Below, in pieces: positions 25,251 through 34,282 of a stretch of 64,000 bases of DNA. This DNA comes from Thermocrispum agreste DSM 44070 (GTDB taxonomy: Bacteria; Actinomycetota; Actinomycetes; Mycobacteriales; Pseudonocardiaceae), in assembly GCF_000427905.1 (NCBI RefSeq), contig NZ_KE386603.1, positions 429,332 through 493,331 on the forward strand, given 5' to 3'. A program made the position numbers and the translations under genes. Positions within the stretch are counted from its first letter, which is position 1, and each line of letters begins with the position of its first letter. The notes under the pieces are model-generated. The model did no database searches and was not told the origin of the DNA. It saw only the letters and a program-made list of their open reading frames with translations.

Positions 25251-26330
25251 ATGCGCACGGTCCACCGAAAAGCGCGGCGGTCGGTCGCGTTCGCCGCCGC
25301 GGCGCTGATAGCGCTGGCCGGATGTTCGACCGGCGGCGATTCGAACGCGGGCGGGAACGACGGAGGCGAGGGCCTGCCGCCGGACGTTTCCTCGGCGAAA
25401 TTGCGGCAGCACGCCATCGACAGCCTGAAAGGCAAGACGGCGGCGTTCGTCCCGGTGGGCCTCGGCACACCGTTGACCGAGGAATGGGCGCGCCAGATGA
25501 AACGCGGGTTCGAAGCCGCGGGCATGAAGTTCGTCGTCCGCGACCCGAACTGGGACACCGCGCGCCAGGCCGAGGCGGTGCAGTCGTTGATCAACGAAAA
25601 GCCCGACGTGCTGGTCGTGCACAACTTCGACGTGCAGGTGCTGGCCAAACTGATCCAGCAGGCGGAGAAGGCGGGCATCTACGTCATCCAGATCAACATG
25701 GTGTCCAACTACAAGTCCGATGCGTTCGTCGGCGCGGACACCATCGAGCTGGGCAGGCGGATCGCCACCGACATCGTCAAGGTGTGCGGCAAGGGCACCG
25801 ACACGTCGCACAAGGTGCAGATCGTGCAGGGTGACGCCACCTCCGGTTTCACGCTCGACGTGATGGCCGGGGCCAAGGAGGTGTTCGACAAGCACCCGGA
25901 GATCAAGATCGTGTCCACCCAGGCGGCGAACTGGGACCGGACCAAGGCGCACGACATCACCGCGACGGTCATCCAGCAGCACCCGGACCTGTGCGCCAGC
26001 TGGGGCTTCTGGGACCAGATGCAGTACGGCGCGGCGACCGCGATCAAGGAAGCGGGCAAGATCGACCAGGTCAAGGTGTTCACCTCCGACCACAGCTCGA
26101 TCACCTGCGAGGCGCTCAGGGACAAGCTGTTCTACCAGTCCTACGGCTACTCGGTGCCGACCCAGGGAGCGGACATCGTCGCGATCGCCAAGCAGTTGCT
26201 GCAGTCCGGGCGTCCGCCGGGGTCGTCCCGCATCGCCGACTACACCCCGCTGGTGAAGATCGATCGCACCAACTGGGACGAACCGAACATGTGCTACGAC
26301 GGCAAGACCGACGGCCTGACCGTCTCCTGA
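25251..26330 (+). CDS. Ribose-type periplasmic substrate-binding lipoprotein
   Basis: 359 residues. The signal peptide ends at the lipobox LAGC (Cys near residue 25), followed by a Gly/Asn/Asp-rich linker. The two-lobed sugar-binding fold (Peripla_BP_4) starts at KTAAFVPVGLGTPLTEEWARQM. RbsB-type proteins bind sugars or autoinducers, but in catabolic operons the same family binds other polar ligands. The ligand pocket cannot be read from sequence. AAGGAGG precedes the ATG. A stem-loop follows the gene. Confidence 0.87.
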   Translation: MRTVHRKARRSVAFAAAALIALAGCSTGGDSNAGGNDGGEGLPPDVSSAKLRQHAIDSLKGKTAAFVPVGLGTPLTEEWARQMKRGFEAAGMKFVVRDPNWDTARQAEAVQSLINEKPDVLVVHNFDVQVLAKLIQQAEKAGIYVIQINMVSNYKSDAFVGADTIELGRRIATDIVKVCGKGTDTSHKVQIVQGDATSGFTLDVMAGAKEVFDKHPEIKIVSTQAANWDRTKAHDITATVIQQHPDLCASWGFWDQMQYGAATAIKEAGKIDQVKVFTSDHSSITCEALRDKLFYQSYGYSVPTQGADIVAIAKQLLQSGRPPGSSRIADYTPLVKIDRTNWDEPNMCYDGKTDGLTVS

Positions 26331-26361
26331 TCGCCGTCCGGCACGAATCCGCGACTGCGGT

Positions 26362-26397
26362 CCGGGGCGCTCGTGCATGCCCCCGCGGGCGCCCCGG
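26362..26397 (+). terminator. Intercistronic stem-loop after the binding protein
   Basis: CCGGGGCGC (26362-26370) pairs perfectly with GCGCCCCGG (26389-26397) around an 18-base loop. Located between the binding-protein stop and the permease fusion, it could stabilise the upstream message or attenuate the downstream genes so that more binding protein is made. Confidence 0.5.
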
Positions 26398-26472
26398 GCT
26401 CCTCACCTTCCGCTAGCCACCTCGTCTGTCAAGGCCGCCGCGCTCGGTGCCATGAAGAGAGCGAGAATTGCC

Positions 26473-28677
26473 ATGACCGCAACCGTGCCACGGCTGCGTC
26501 TCGGATCCCGGCCGCCGGAACGGAACGTGCCGGCGAACGAGACCCTCGTGATAAAGCTGCGACACCTGCGCAGGCGCATTGCCCTGCAACAGGTCTTCGC
26601 CGAGTTGTTCGAGAAGCGCTGGATGGAGCCGGCCATCCCGCTGGCGCTGTTGATCGGCGTGTTCGTGTTCTTCTCGGCCACCACACCTGGGTTCGCCAGC
26701 CAGGAGAACCTGCTGTCCACCTCCGCCGAGCTGGCCGAGCTGTCGCTGGTGTGCCTCGGCATGGCGGTGGTGGTCATCTCGGGCGGGATCGACCTGTCGG
26801 TCGGTTCCATGTTCGGCCTGTGCAACATGGCAGTGATCCTGCTGGTCACCCTCAGCGGCCTGCCGGTGCCCGTGGCGATCGCCCTCGGCCTGCTGATCGG
26901 CGCCCTGCTCGGCTCGGTCAACGGCAGCATCGTCGCCTACCTCAAGGCACGGCCGTTCCTCACCACGCTGGTCACGCTGATCATCTTCCGCGGCGTGCTC
27001 AACCTGCTCGACCTGAATTACTCCGCGCAGACCGCCACCGTGTTCGTGACCGATCCGGTGTGGGAGTGGTTCGGCACCGGCAAGGTGGCGGGCATCCCGT
27101 TCAGCTTCGTCACGCTGATCGGTGTGCTGATCGTGGGCCACATCGTGCTCAGCCGCTCCCGGCTCGGCTGGCACATCACCGCGGTCGGCGCCAGCAGGCG
27201 GGCCGCGCGGCACGCGGGCATCCGGGTGGAGCGGGTGCTGTTGATCAGCTACGTGTTCTCCGGGCTGCTGTGCGCGCTCGCCGCGATCTTCTACGCATCG
27301 CGCCTGTCCAGCGCCAGCGCGCGGGTCGGGGAGGGCATGGAGCTGACCGTGCTCACCGCGGTGATCCTGGGCGGCATCAGCCTGTCCGGCGGCAAGGGCA
27401 CGGTGTGGCGGGCGTTCATCGGCGCCGCCACGATCAGCCTGCTCGGCAAGGGCCTGCTGCTGATGAACGTCGGCGGCGAGGTGTTCCAGACCGTGCTGGC
27501 CGCGGTGCTGATCGTCGCCGTCGGCCTGGACCTGAAGTGGGGCAAGAACCGCGGCAAGGCGATCCAGAAGACCTACGTCAACCCCACCATCGTCGAGTAC
27601 GGCGAGCTGCAGGACACCCGGCCGGGATCCGGCACGCCGTTCGAGCAGAACGACCGGCTGGTCGGCGCCGAGGCGATCGGCCTCGGGCAGGTCGAGGGTC
27701 CCGAGGACGTGATCCTGGACAAGCAGGGCCGCCTGTACTGCGGCACGCGGCAGGGGTGGATTCTCCGCTTCTCCGGGGAGAACTTCGAGCACCGGGAGAT
27801 CTTCGCCAGGATCGGCGGCCATCCGCTGGGGCTGGCGTTCGATGCGGAGGAGAACCTCGTCGTCTGCGTCGCAGGCATGGGCTTGTACGCGGTGACGCCG
27901 CAGGGTGAGGTGCGCAAGCTCACCGACGAGACCAACCGCAACTGGTTGCAGCTGCGCGACGACAGCCGGCTGCGCCTGGCCGACGACTTGGACATCGCGC
28001 CCGACGGCAAGATCTACTTCAGCGAGGCGACCACCCGGTTCGAGATGGCCGACTGGATCCTGGACGGGATCGAAGGGCGGCCGAACGGGCGGCTGCTCTG
28101 CTACGACCCGGCGACCGGCAAGACCAGGACGGTCATCCGCAACCTGGTGTTCCCCAACGGGGTGTGCGTCAGCCACGACGGCAAGTCGCTGCTCATCGCG
28201 CAGACCTGGCTGTGCCGCATCCTGCGGTTCCACATCGACGGCCCGGACAAGGGCCGGCTGGAAGTGTTCATGGAGAACTTCCCCGGCTACCTGGACAACA
28301 TCAACCGGGCGTCGGACGGCGCGTACTGGGTGGCGCTCAACGGCATGCGTTCCCCCGCCTACGACCTCGCCATGCGGATGCCGACGTTCCGCCGCCGCAT
28401 GATGAAGCGCATCCCGCGGGACGAGTGGCTGTACCCAAGCATGAATCACGGCTGCGTGGTCAAGGTGTCCGAGCAGGGCGAAGTGCTCGGCACGTGGTGG
28501 GACCCGGGCGGTACCGCGCACGCCACGATCACCTCGATGCGCGAGCACGGCGGCTATCTGTACATCGGCGGCCTGGAGAACAACCGCATCGGCCGGATCA
28601 AGCTGGACGAGGCCGAGCCGACGGCTTCCTCGTCCGGCCGGGCGGTGCGTTCCGTCGCCGGGTCCGCGGCGAACTGA
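26473..28677 (+). CDS. ABC permease fused to a strictosidine-synthase/SMP-30-like beta-propeller
   Basis: 734 residues in one uninterrupted frame. Residues about 50-370 form an RbsC-type permease (VVISGGIDLSVGSMFG, LGGISLSGGKGT). It ends in a Lys/Arg-rich cytoplasmic segment (KWGKNRGKAIQK). From about residue 405 to 720 a six-bladed propeller follows, with VEGPEDVILDKQGRLYCG, LADDLDIAPDGKIYFSEAT, VFPNGVCVSHDGKSLLIAQTW and FPGYLDNINRASDGAYWVAL, typical of the strictosidine synthase-like/SMP-30 lactonase group. Positive-inside logic places the propeller in the cytoplasm at the pore exit. ATG 26473 is preferred over ATG 26452; both have weak ribosome sites. Inferred role: import coupled to hydrolysis of a lactone or ester. 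Confidence 0.82.
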   Translation: MTATVPRLRLGSRPPERNVPANETLVIKLRHLRRRIALQQVFAELFEKRWMEPAIPLALLIGVFVFFSATTPGFASQENLLSTSAELAELSLVCLGMAVVVISGGIDLSVGSMFGLCNMAVILLVTLSGLPVPVAIALGLLIGALLGSVNGSIVAYLKARPFLTTLVTLIIFRGVLNLLDLNYSAQTATVFVTDPVWEWFGTGKVAGIPFSFVTLIGVLIVGHIVLSRSRLGWHITAVGASRRAARHAGIRVERVLLISYVFSGLLCALAAIFYASRLSSASARVGEGMELTVLTAVILGGISLSGGKGTVWRAFIGAATISLLGKGLLLMNVGGEVFQTVLAAVLIVAVGLDLKWGKNRGKAIQKTYVNPTIVEYGELQDTRPGSGTPFEQNDRLVGAEAIGLGQVEGPEDVILDKQGRLYCGTRQGWILRFSGENFEHREIFARIGGHPLGLAFDAEENLVVCVAGMGLYAVTPQGEVRKLTDETNRNWLQLRDDSRLRLADDLDIAPDGKIYFSEATTRFEMADWILDGIEGRPNGRLLCYDPATGKTRTVIRNLVFPNGVCVSHDGKSLLIAQTWLCRILRFHIDGPDKGRLEVFMENFPGYLDNINRASDGAYWVALNGMRSPAYDLAMRMPTFRRRMMKRIPRDEWLYPSMNHGCVVKVSEQGEVLGTWWDPGGTAHATITSMREHGGYLYIGGLENNRIGRIKLDEAEPTASSSGRAVRSVAGSAAN

Positions 28678-28689
28678 AAGGAGCCGGCG

Positions 28690-29787
28690 GTGTCACGATT
28701 CGAAGCTCTGCAGCTGATCAAGGAGTTCCTGTTCCCCGGCAGGCACAGTGGGACGGCGATTCCGCCGCTCGACGGCGGGCTGACCCCCAACGACGCGCTG
28801 GAGGAAGCGAAGCTGGTCGTGGAGCTTCCCGAGCCGGACGACGTGCTGCTCGACGCCGATCAGCTGTACGTCACCAGCGGGAACACACTGCTGCGCATGC
28901 CGGCCGACGGCGGTGACCCGGTCACCGTCGCCGAGTTCGGTGGGGAGGCAGGGGCGCTGGCGCGCCTGGTGGACGGCCGGTTGCTGGTGGCGGTCGCCGG
29001 CGTCGGGGTCGTCGCGGTCACCGCGGACGGCCGCACCGAGGTGGTGCTGGACCAGGTGGCCGGACGGCCATTGCGGTGTCCGACCGACTTCGCGGTGGCT
29101 GCCGACGGTTCGGTGCTCGTCACCGACGGGTCGAGCAAGCACGCCGGGCAGCAGTGGGTGCACGACCTGATGGAGTGCAACCGGCTGGGCAGGCTGGTGC
29201 GTTTCGACCCGGACAGCGGCTCGGCCGACCTGCTCGCCGACGAACTCGGCTACGCCAGCGGGGTGACGCTGACCGAGGACGGCGCCGCCGCGGTGGTCAG
29301 TGAGGCTTGGACGCACCGGATCAGCACGTTCCCGCTCGACGGCGGGCAGCCGAGCGTGCTGAAGCAGAACCTGCCCGGTTATCCCGGACGGCTGCAGCCC
29401 GCCGCGGGCGGCGGTTACTGGCTGGCGATGTTCGCGCTGCGTACCCAGCTGGTGGAGTTCGTGCTCACGCAGCGCTACTACGTCGAGGAGATGATGCGCA
29501 CGATCGAGCCGGACCTGTGGATCCGGCCCGCGTTGCGCGGCCTCAACAGCGGCCTGGAGCCGCTGCAAGGCGGCCAGATCCGCAAGCTCGGCGTGGTCAA
29601 GCCGTGGGCCCCGCCGCGGTCCTACGGGCTGGCCGTCCGGCTGGACCCGGACGGATATCCGGCGAGCAGCCTGCACAGCAGAGGCGGAGGGAGCAGGCAC
29701 GGCGTGACGTCGGTGCGGCAGTGCGGGCAGCGAGTGCTGATCGCGTCCCGTGGCGGGGACTGCGTCGTGGAGGTGAGTCACCCATGA
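28690..29787 (+). CDS. Strictosidine-synthase-like/SMP-30 family beta-propeller protein
   Basis: 365 residues, no signal peptide and no membrane segment. Repeated blades include LRCPTDFAVAADGSVLVTDGSS, ASGVTLTEDGAAAVVSEAW and LPGYPGRLQPAAGGGYWLAM, paralogous to the propeller fused to the preceding permease. Some blade loops differ (the LDN of the fusion's GYLDNI block is PGRL here), so the two may differ in catalytic capacity. GTG 28690 has AAAGGAG 8 bases upstream. The gene overlaps the ATPase start (ATGA). Likely a hydrolase or lactonase, or a substrate-binding partner of the importer; exact role unknown. Confidence 0.75.
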   Translation: MSRFEALQLIKEFLFPGRHSGTAIPPLDGGLTPNDALEEAKLVVELPEPDDVLLDADQLYVTSGNTLLRMPADGGDPVTVAEFGGEAGALARLVDGRLLVAVAGVGVVAVTADGRTEVVLDQVAGRPLRCPTDFAVAADGSVLVTDGSSKHAGQQWVHDLMECNRLGRLVRFDPDSGSADLLADELGYASGVTLTEDGAAAVVSEAWTHRISTFPLDGGQPSVLKQNLPGYPGRLQPAAGGGYWLAMFALRTQLVEFVLTQRYYVEEMMRTIEPDLWIRPALRGLNSGLEPLQGGQIRKLGVVKPWAPPRSYGLAVRLDPDGYPASSLHSRGGGSRHGVTSVRQCGQRVLIASRGGDCVVEVSHP

Positions 29788-31334
29788 GCCAGTCCATGGT
29801 CGACCTGCTCGACATCTCCCCGGACCAGCGGGACACCAGGCTGGTCGATCTGCGCAAGGTCACCAAGACCTACCGGGGCGTGCATGCCATCAAGGACATC
29901 GACTTCACCCTCGACGCGGGGGAGGTGCACGCCCTGGTCGGCGAGAACGGTGCGGGCAAGTCGACGTTGTGCAAGATCCTTTCCGGCGCGGTGCAGCCCA
30001 CCTCCGGTGAGATGTTCATCGCCGGCGAGCGGGTGTCGTTCCGCCGGCCGCACGACGCGCTCGAGCACGGCGTGGCGATGGTCTACCAGGAGACCAGCCT
30101 GGTGCCGACGATGACGGCCGCGCAGAACATCGAGCTCGGCCACGAGCGGCTGCTGACCCGGTTCCGGTCGCTGAACATCGGTGCCCAGCAGCTGCTGATG
30201 TCGATGAACTTCCACGTCAACCCGACGGCCTACGTGTCGACGCTGGGCGCGGCGCAGAAACAAATGGTGGAGATCGCGCGGGCGTTGCGGTCGAACGCGC
30301 GCATCGTCATCTTCGACGAGCCCACGGCGACGTTGACGCCGGAAGAGACGCTGCACCTGTTCGACGTCATCAACAAGCTGCGCGAGGCGGGGCTGGGCAT
30401 CATCTACGTCTCGCACATGCTGGAGGAATCCCTCAAGATCGCCGACCGGGTCACCGTACTGCGCGACGGCGAGCGGATCGTGACCCTCGATGCCAAGAAG
30501 ACGACGCGCGACGAGCTGGTCAAGCACATGGTCGGCAGGGCGCTGACCGGGACGCAGACCCGGCGGCGGTCCGGCGGCGACGGCAAGCCGCAGCGCAGGC
30601 GGAAAGTGCTCGAGGTGGAAAACCTCATCCTCGGCAACGTCGTGCGGAACATGTCGTTCTCCGCCTACGCCGGGGAAGTGCTGGGCATCGCGGGCCTGAT
30701 CGGCAGCGGCAGGACCGAGACCGCCAAGATCATCGCGGGCGCGCTCAAACGCAACCGGATCCACGGCGGACGGGTCCTGGTGAACGGCAAGCCGGTGCGG
30801 TACCGGGTGCCCAAGCAAGCCATCGACGACGGCATCGTCTACATCACCGAAGACCGCAAGGCCGACGGGTTCTTCGAGACGATGACCATCGCGGAGAACC
30901 TGTATCTCGGCTACCTGGCGTCGCGCCGCGGCCGCAAGCGATGGCTGCTGTCCCGCAGGCGGCGGGCGGAGATCGCGCGGGAGTGGACCAAGCGGCTGCG
31001 GATCAAGGCGATCAACTCCGACGCCAAGATCGTCGAACTGTCCGGCGGCAACCAGCAGAAGGTCGTCGTGGGGAAATCCCTGGTCGCCGACCCGGAAGTG
31101 GTGATTTTCGACGAGCCGACCCGCGGGGTCGACGTCGGGGCCATCGAGGAAATCCACCAAATGATCCGTCAGCTGGCCGACGAAGGAAAAGCGGTGATCG
31201 TGATCTCGTCCTATCTGCCGGAGATCCTGGCCGTGTCGGATCGCATCCTGGTCACGCGGTTCGGCCGGGCGGTGGCGGAATTCAGCGCCGAAGAGGCCAC
31301 GCAGGAAAAGATCATGTACGCGGCGATCTTCTGA
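29784..31334 (+). CDS. Ribose-type ABC transporter ATP-binding protein (two NBDs)
   Basis: 516 residues with two ABC domains as in RbsA. NBD1 has Walker A GENGAGKST (residues 53-61), signature-like LGAAQKQMVEIARAL and Walker B IVIFDEPTA. NBD2 has the degenerate Walker A GLIGSGRTE normal for this family, signature SGGNQQKVVVGKSL and VVIFDEPTRGVDVGA. It powers the importer formed by the permeases at 24198 and 26473. ATG 29784 overlaps the propeller stop. Unlike the CUT1 importer later in this window, this system carries its own ATPase. Confidence 0.9.
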   Translation: MSQSMVDLLDISPDQRDTRLVDLRKVTKTYRGVHAIKDIDFTLDAGEVHALVGENGAGKSTLCKILSGAVQPTSGEMFIAGERVSFRRPHDALEHGVAMVYQETSLVPTMTAAQNIELGHERLLTRFRSLNIGAQQLLMSMNFHVNPTAYVSTLGAAQKQMVEIARALRSNARIVIFDEPTATLTPEETLHLFDVINKLREAGLGIIYVSHMLEESLKIADRVTVLRDGERIVTLDAKKTTRDELVKHMVGRALTGTQTRRRSGGDGKPQRRRKVLEVENLILGNVVRNMSFSAYAGEVLGIAGLIGSGRTETAKIIAGALKRNRIHGGRVLVNGKPVRYRVPKQAIDDGIVYITEDRKADGFFETMTIAENLYLGYLASRRGRKRWLLSRRRRAEIAREWTKRLRIKAINSDAKIVELSGGNQQKVVVGKSLVADPEVVIFDEPTRGVDVGAIEEIHQMIRQLADEGKAVIVISSYLPEILAVSDRILVTRFGRAVAEFSAEEATQEKIMYAAIF

Positions 31335-31343
31335 AGGTGGGCC

Positions 31344-32360
31344 ATGGGCATTCTGGACGCGCCACCACAGGCGATCGAAGAACGGTTCGGCAGGCAGCTC
31401 GGCAGGCCGGTACGGCTGGTGGAACGCAAGCTGGCCGGGGAAGGCCTGTCGGACGAGACCGGTGTGCTCGTGCTGGACGACGACGGCGAGCTGCGGAAGG
31501 TGGTCGTGCGCCTGTTCCGCCCCGGCGCGATGGCCCGGCACGAGGTCGATCCGCGGCGCCTGCACCGGCTGCTGGTGGCACTGACCGCCACGCCGGTCCC
31601 GGTGCCGCAACCGCTGTGGTTCGATGCGGATCGTTCGTTGTTCGGCGAGAGCTACTCGGTCGTGGCGTGGGTACCGGGGATCGCCGTGGTGCCGTGGTCG
31701 CCGGAGGGGCGCAAGTACCTCGCCGAGGTCGGCCGGGGGCCGATCGGTGAGGACTTCTGCCGGATCCTTGCCGAGATCCACGCCATCGACCAACACACCG
31801 CGGACGTGGGCTTTCTCGGCGTGCCGCCGGCAGGCACGGCGTTCGCCGAGGCGGAGATCGCCCAGCTGGAGGACTACCTGCGGCGGGTCGCCGACGAGCC
31901 GGAACCGATCATCGTCGACGGCCTCGGCTGGCTCCGGGCCAACGTGCCTGCCAGCGAACGGATCGGCCTGGTGCACGGCGACTACCGCACCGGCAACGTG
32001 CTGTTCGGCGACGACCGGGTCAACGCGGTCATCGACTGGGAGTTCGCGCGGTTGGGGGACCCGCTCTACGACGTCGGGTGGGTGTGCTGTCCGTCCAACC
32101 GCGTCGACAGCGACCTGGTGTGCATGATCCTGCCCCAGGAGGAGTTCCTGGCCCGCTACGAGCGGCACGCCGGATGCCGGGTGGACCGGGACGCGCTGCA
32201 CTTCTGGATCACGTTCCACCAGGTCCGGCACGCGGTCATGTGGCTGGACGCGGGCAAGAAAGTCCGTGACGGCCAGATCGACGATCTTCGCCTCGCGCGA
32301 ATGCACTACACGATGCCGACCATGCGCGCCATGGTCGCCGACTGTCTCGCATACACATGA
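31344..32360 (+). CDS. APH-family phosphotransferase (ACAD10/LvaA-like kinase)
   Basis: 338 residues with an aminoglycoside-phosphotransferase-like fold. The catalytic loop is VHGDYRTGNVLF (around residue 210) and the metal motif is VIDWEFARLGDPLYDVGW, which defines the branch fused to acyl-CoA dehydrogenases in ACAD10/ACAD11 and the LvaA kinase of levulinate catabolism. Those kinases phosphorylate the hydroxyl of 4-hydroxyacyl-CoA, after which phosphate is eliminated. Here it is followed by a small ORF, a CoA ligase and an ACAD, the same kinds of partner as in the lva operon. ATG 31344 has GAAGGTGG upstream. An antibiotic-resistance role is unlikely from context. Confidence 0.8.
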   Translation: MGILDAPPQAIEERFGRQLGRPVRLVERKLAGEGLSDETGVLVLDDDGELRKVVVRLFRPGAMARHEVDPRRLHRLLVALTATPVPVPQPLWFDADRSLFGESYSVVAWVPGIAVVPWSPEGRKYLAEVGRGPIGEDFCRILAEIHAIDQHTADVGFLGVPPAGTAFAEAEIAQLEDYLRRVADEPEPIIVDGLGWLRANVPASERIGLVHGDYRTGNVLFGDDRVNAVIDWEFARLGDPLYDVGWVCCPSNRVDSDLVCMILPQEEFLARYERHAGCRVDRDALHFWITFHQVRHAVMWLDAGKKVRDGQIDDLRLARMHYTMPTMRAMVADCLAYT

Positions 32361-32734
32361 TCAGCCCGGCACAGATGCTCTTGGCGATCCGCAAGGAACT
32401 GACCACCTCCGTGCTGCCGGCCATCACCGACGACCGTGCGCGCTCCTCGGTGATCGCGACGGTCGGCATCCTCGGCGTGCTGGCCCTGCAGGTCAGGGAG
32501 GACGACGCGTGGCTGGCCGACTCGGTGCGGGTGCTGTCGGCCGGGGTGCGGCGGTGGCCGGTGGAGGTTCCCGACGAGGTGGCGGACGCGCGCCAGTACC
32601 GCAGGCAGTTGCTGGCCGCGATCACGGAGTTGATCAGGCGGATCTGGGACGGGGAAGCGGACAGCGCGCTGCTGCCGGACATCCGCGGAGTGTTGCACGC
32701 CGACCTGGAGCTGCAGTTGAAGCGAACTCGGTGA
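32357..32734 (+). CDS. Small conserved-context protein, possible LvaB analogue
   Basis: 125 residues, predicted mostly helical, with no signal peptide and no recognised domain. Its ATG overlaps the kinase stop (ATGA), implying coupled translation and perhaps a complex with the kinase. The levulinate operon of Pseudomonas likewise has a small protein (LvaB) encoded next to the kinase LvaA and needed with it. I cannot compare sequences here, so the equivalence rests only on position and size. Function otherwise unknown. Confidence 0.6.
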   Translation: MISPAQMLLAIRKELTTSVLPAITDDRARSSVIATVGILGVLALQVREDDAWLADSVRVLSAGVRRWPVEVPDEVADARQYRRQLLAAITELIRRIWDGEADSALLPDIRGVLHADLELQLKRTR

Positions 32735-32752
32735 CGAGGAACGGAGCGAGGG

Positions 32753-34282
32753 ATGGACCGCTACACGTTGGCGGAGGTGCTGCGCAAGCACCGCACGGCG
32801 GGCAGTGTGAACGCCGAGCGGATCGCGGTGACGTTCGAAGGGGCGTCGCTGACCTACGACGAGCTCGACGCGCGCTCGGACCGGGTGGCCGCCGGGTTGC
32901 GAGCCCGGGGGTTCGCGCACGGCGACCGGGTCGGGGTGCTGCTGTACAACCGGTTGGAGTGGCTGGAGCTGTTCTTCGCCGTCGCCAAGCTCGGCGGCGT
33001 CGTGGTGCCGATCAACTACCTGCTGAAACGCAAGGAAGTCGAGTTCATCCTCGACGACTGCCAAGCGCGCTGGCTGGTGTTCGAGAAGGCGCTGGCCGAC
33101 GTGGCACCGGTGGACGGATCACGCCGCATCGTCACCATCGACACCTCCGTCGACGGCGGCATCGACTACCAGGAGCTGCTGTCGGCCGATGCGGACGACG
33201 CTCCCCGTGACGCCGCGAAGGCCGACGACCTGGTGTTGCTGCAGTACACCTCGGGCACCACCGGCACCCCGAAGGGGGCCATGCACACGCACTCCACGGT
33301 GCTGTGGAACAGCTTCCACCAGATCGTCGACTACGAGATCACGGCCAAGGACGTCTACCTGATCGTGCCCGCGCTGTGCTGGGCGGCCGGGCTGCACGAC
33401 ATCGCGCTCGCCACGCTGTGGCGGGGCGGGCGGGTGGTGCTGAGCCCGAGCACCGGGTTCGAACCCACCCGTCTGCTGGCCACCGTGCAGCGCGAGCGGG
33501 TCACCGCGACGCTGATGGTGCCGACCGTGCTCAAGCGGGTGCTGGCCGAGCCGACGCTCGGCGACTACGACACCTCGTCGCTGCGGCTGATCGTGTCCGG
33601 TGGTGAGCCGGTGCCGGTGACGGCGATCGAGGACGCGCAGCGGAAGCTGCCGAACTGTGCCGTGCTGCAGGTCTACGGCATGAGCGAGTTCCCGACCATG
33701 ATGAGCTACCTGCCCGCGGAGGACGCGGTTCGCAAGCTCGGGTCCGCCGGGCGGGCGTGCAGCGCGGCCGAGTTGCGGATCGTCGACGACAAAGGCAACG
33801 ACGTGCCGCCCGGTGTGGTCGGCGAGATCATCTGCCGCTCCCCGGCGAACATGATCGGCTACTACAACCGGCCGGAGGCCACCAAGGCGGCGCTGGCCGG
33901 GGGCTGGCTGCACACCGGGGACCTGGCCACTTACGACGAGGAGGGATACATCTTCATCTCCGGCCGGGCCAAGGACATGATCATCTCCGGCGGGCTGAAC
34001 GTGTACCCGGCCGAGGTGGAACGCGTGCTGGCCCAGCACGACGACGTCATCGAGGCCGCCGTGGTCGGCAAACCGGACGACAAGTGGGGCGAGGTCGGCG
34101 ACGCCCTGGTGGTCGTCCGGCCGGGGGCGACCGTCACGGAGGACGAACTGCTCGAGCACATGCGCGCCGAGCTGGCCAACTACAAGATCCCCAAGCGCAT
34201 CACGCTGACCACCGAACCGTTGCCACGCACCACGTCCGGCAAGGTTCAGAAGTTCCGTGTCAAGGAGTTGCTGCAGTCATGA
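32753..34282 (+). CDS. AMP-forming acyl-CoA synthetase
   Basis: 509-residue ANL-superfamily ligase. The motifs are complete: YTSGTTGTPKGA (about residues 164-175), VYGMSEF, GGWLHTGDLATYDEEGY, KDMIISGGLNVYPAEVE and the catalytic lysine in TTSGKVQKFRV. It activates a carboxylic acid to its CoA thioester. Ribosome site GGAGCGAGG before ATG 32753. It overlaps the dehydrogenase start by ATGA. In the proposed route it activates the hydroxy acid produced after import, before the kinase acts. Confidence 0.9.
   Translation: MDRYTLAEVLRKHRTAGSVNAERIAVTFEGASLTYDELDARSDRVAAGLRARGFAHGDRVGVLLYNRLEWLELFFAVAKLGGVVVPINYLLKRKEVEFILDDCQARWLVFEKALADVAPVDGSRRIVTIDTSVDGGIDYQELLSADADDAPRDAAKADDLVLLQYTSGTTGTPKGAMHTHSTVLWNSFHQIVDYEITAKDVYLIVPALCWAAGLHDIALATLWRGGRVVLSPSTGFEPTRLLATVQRERVTATLMVPTVLKRVLAEPTLGDYDTSSLRLIVSGGEPVPVTAIEDAQRKLPNCAVLQVYGMSEFPTMMSYLPAEDAVRKLGSAGRACSAAELRIVDDKGNDVPPGVVGEIICRSPANMIGYYNRPEATKAALAGGWLHTGDLATYDEEGYIFISGRAKDMIISGGLNVYPAEVERVLAQHDDVIEAAVVGKPDDKWGEVGDALVVVRPGATVTEDELLEHMRAELANYKIPKRITLTTEPLPRTTSGKVQKFRVKELLQS

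Noticed and set aside
26413-28548. A 711-codon minus-strand open frame opposite the permease fusion
   Set aside because: Composition is the mirror of the real gene (His/Arg/Gln-rich) and there is no ribosome site or domain.
29778-32306. An 842-codon minus-strand open frame
   Set aside because: Antisense to the ABC ATPase and kinase, with no family-like sequence; a GC-codon shadow.
31344-32360. Aminoglycoside resistance phosphotransferase
   Set aside because: The catalytic-loop and VIDWEFARLGDP motifs and operon context (ligase, ACAD) match the ACAD10/LvaA branch instead.
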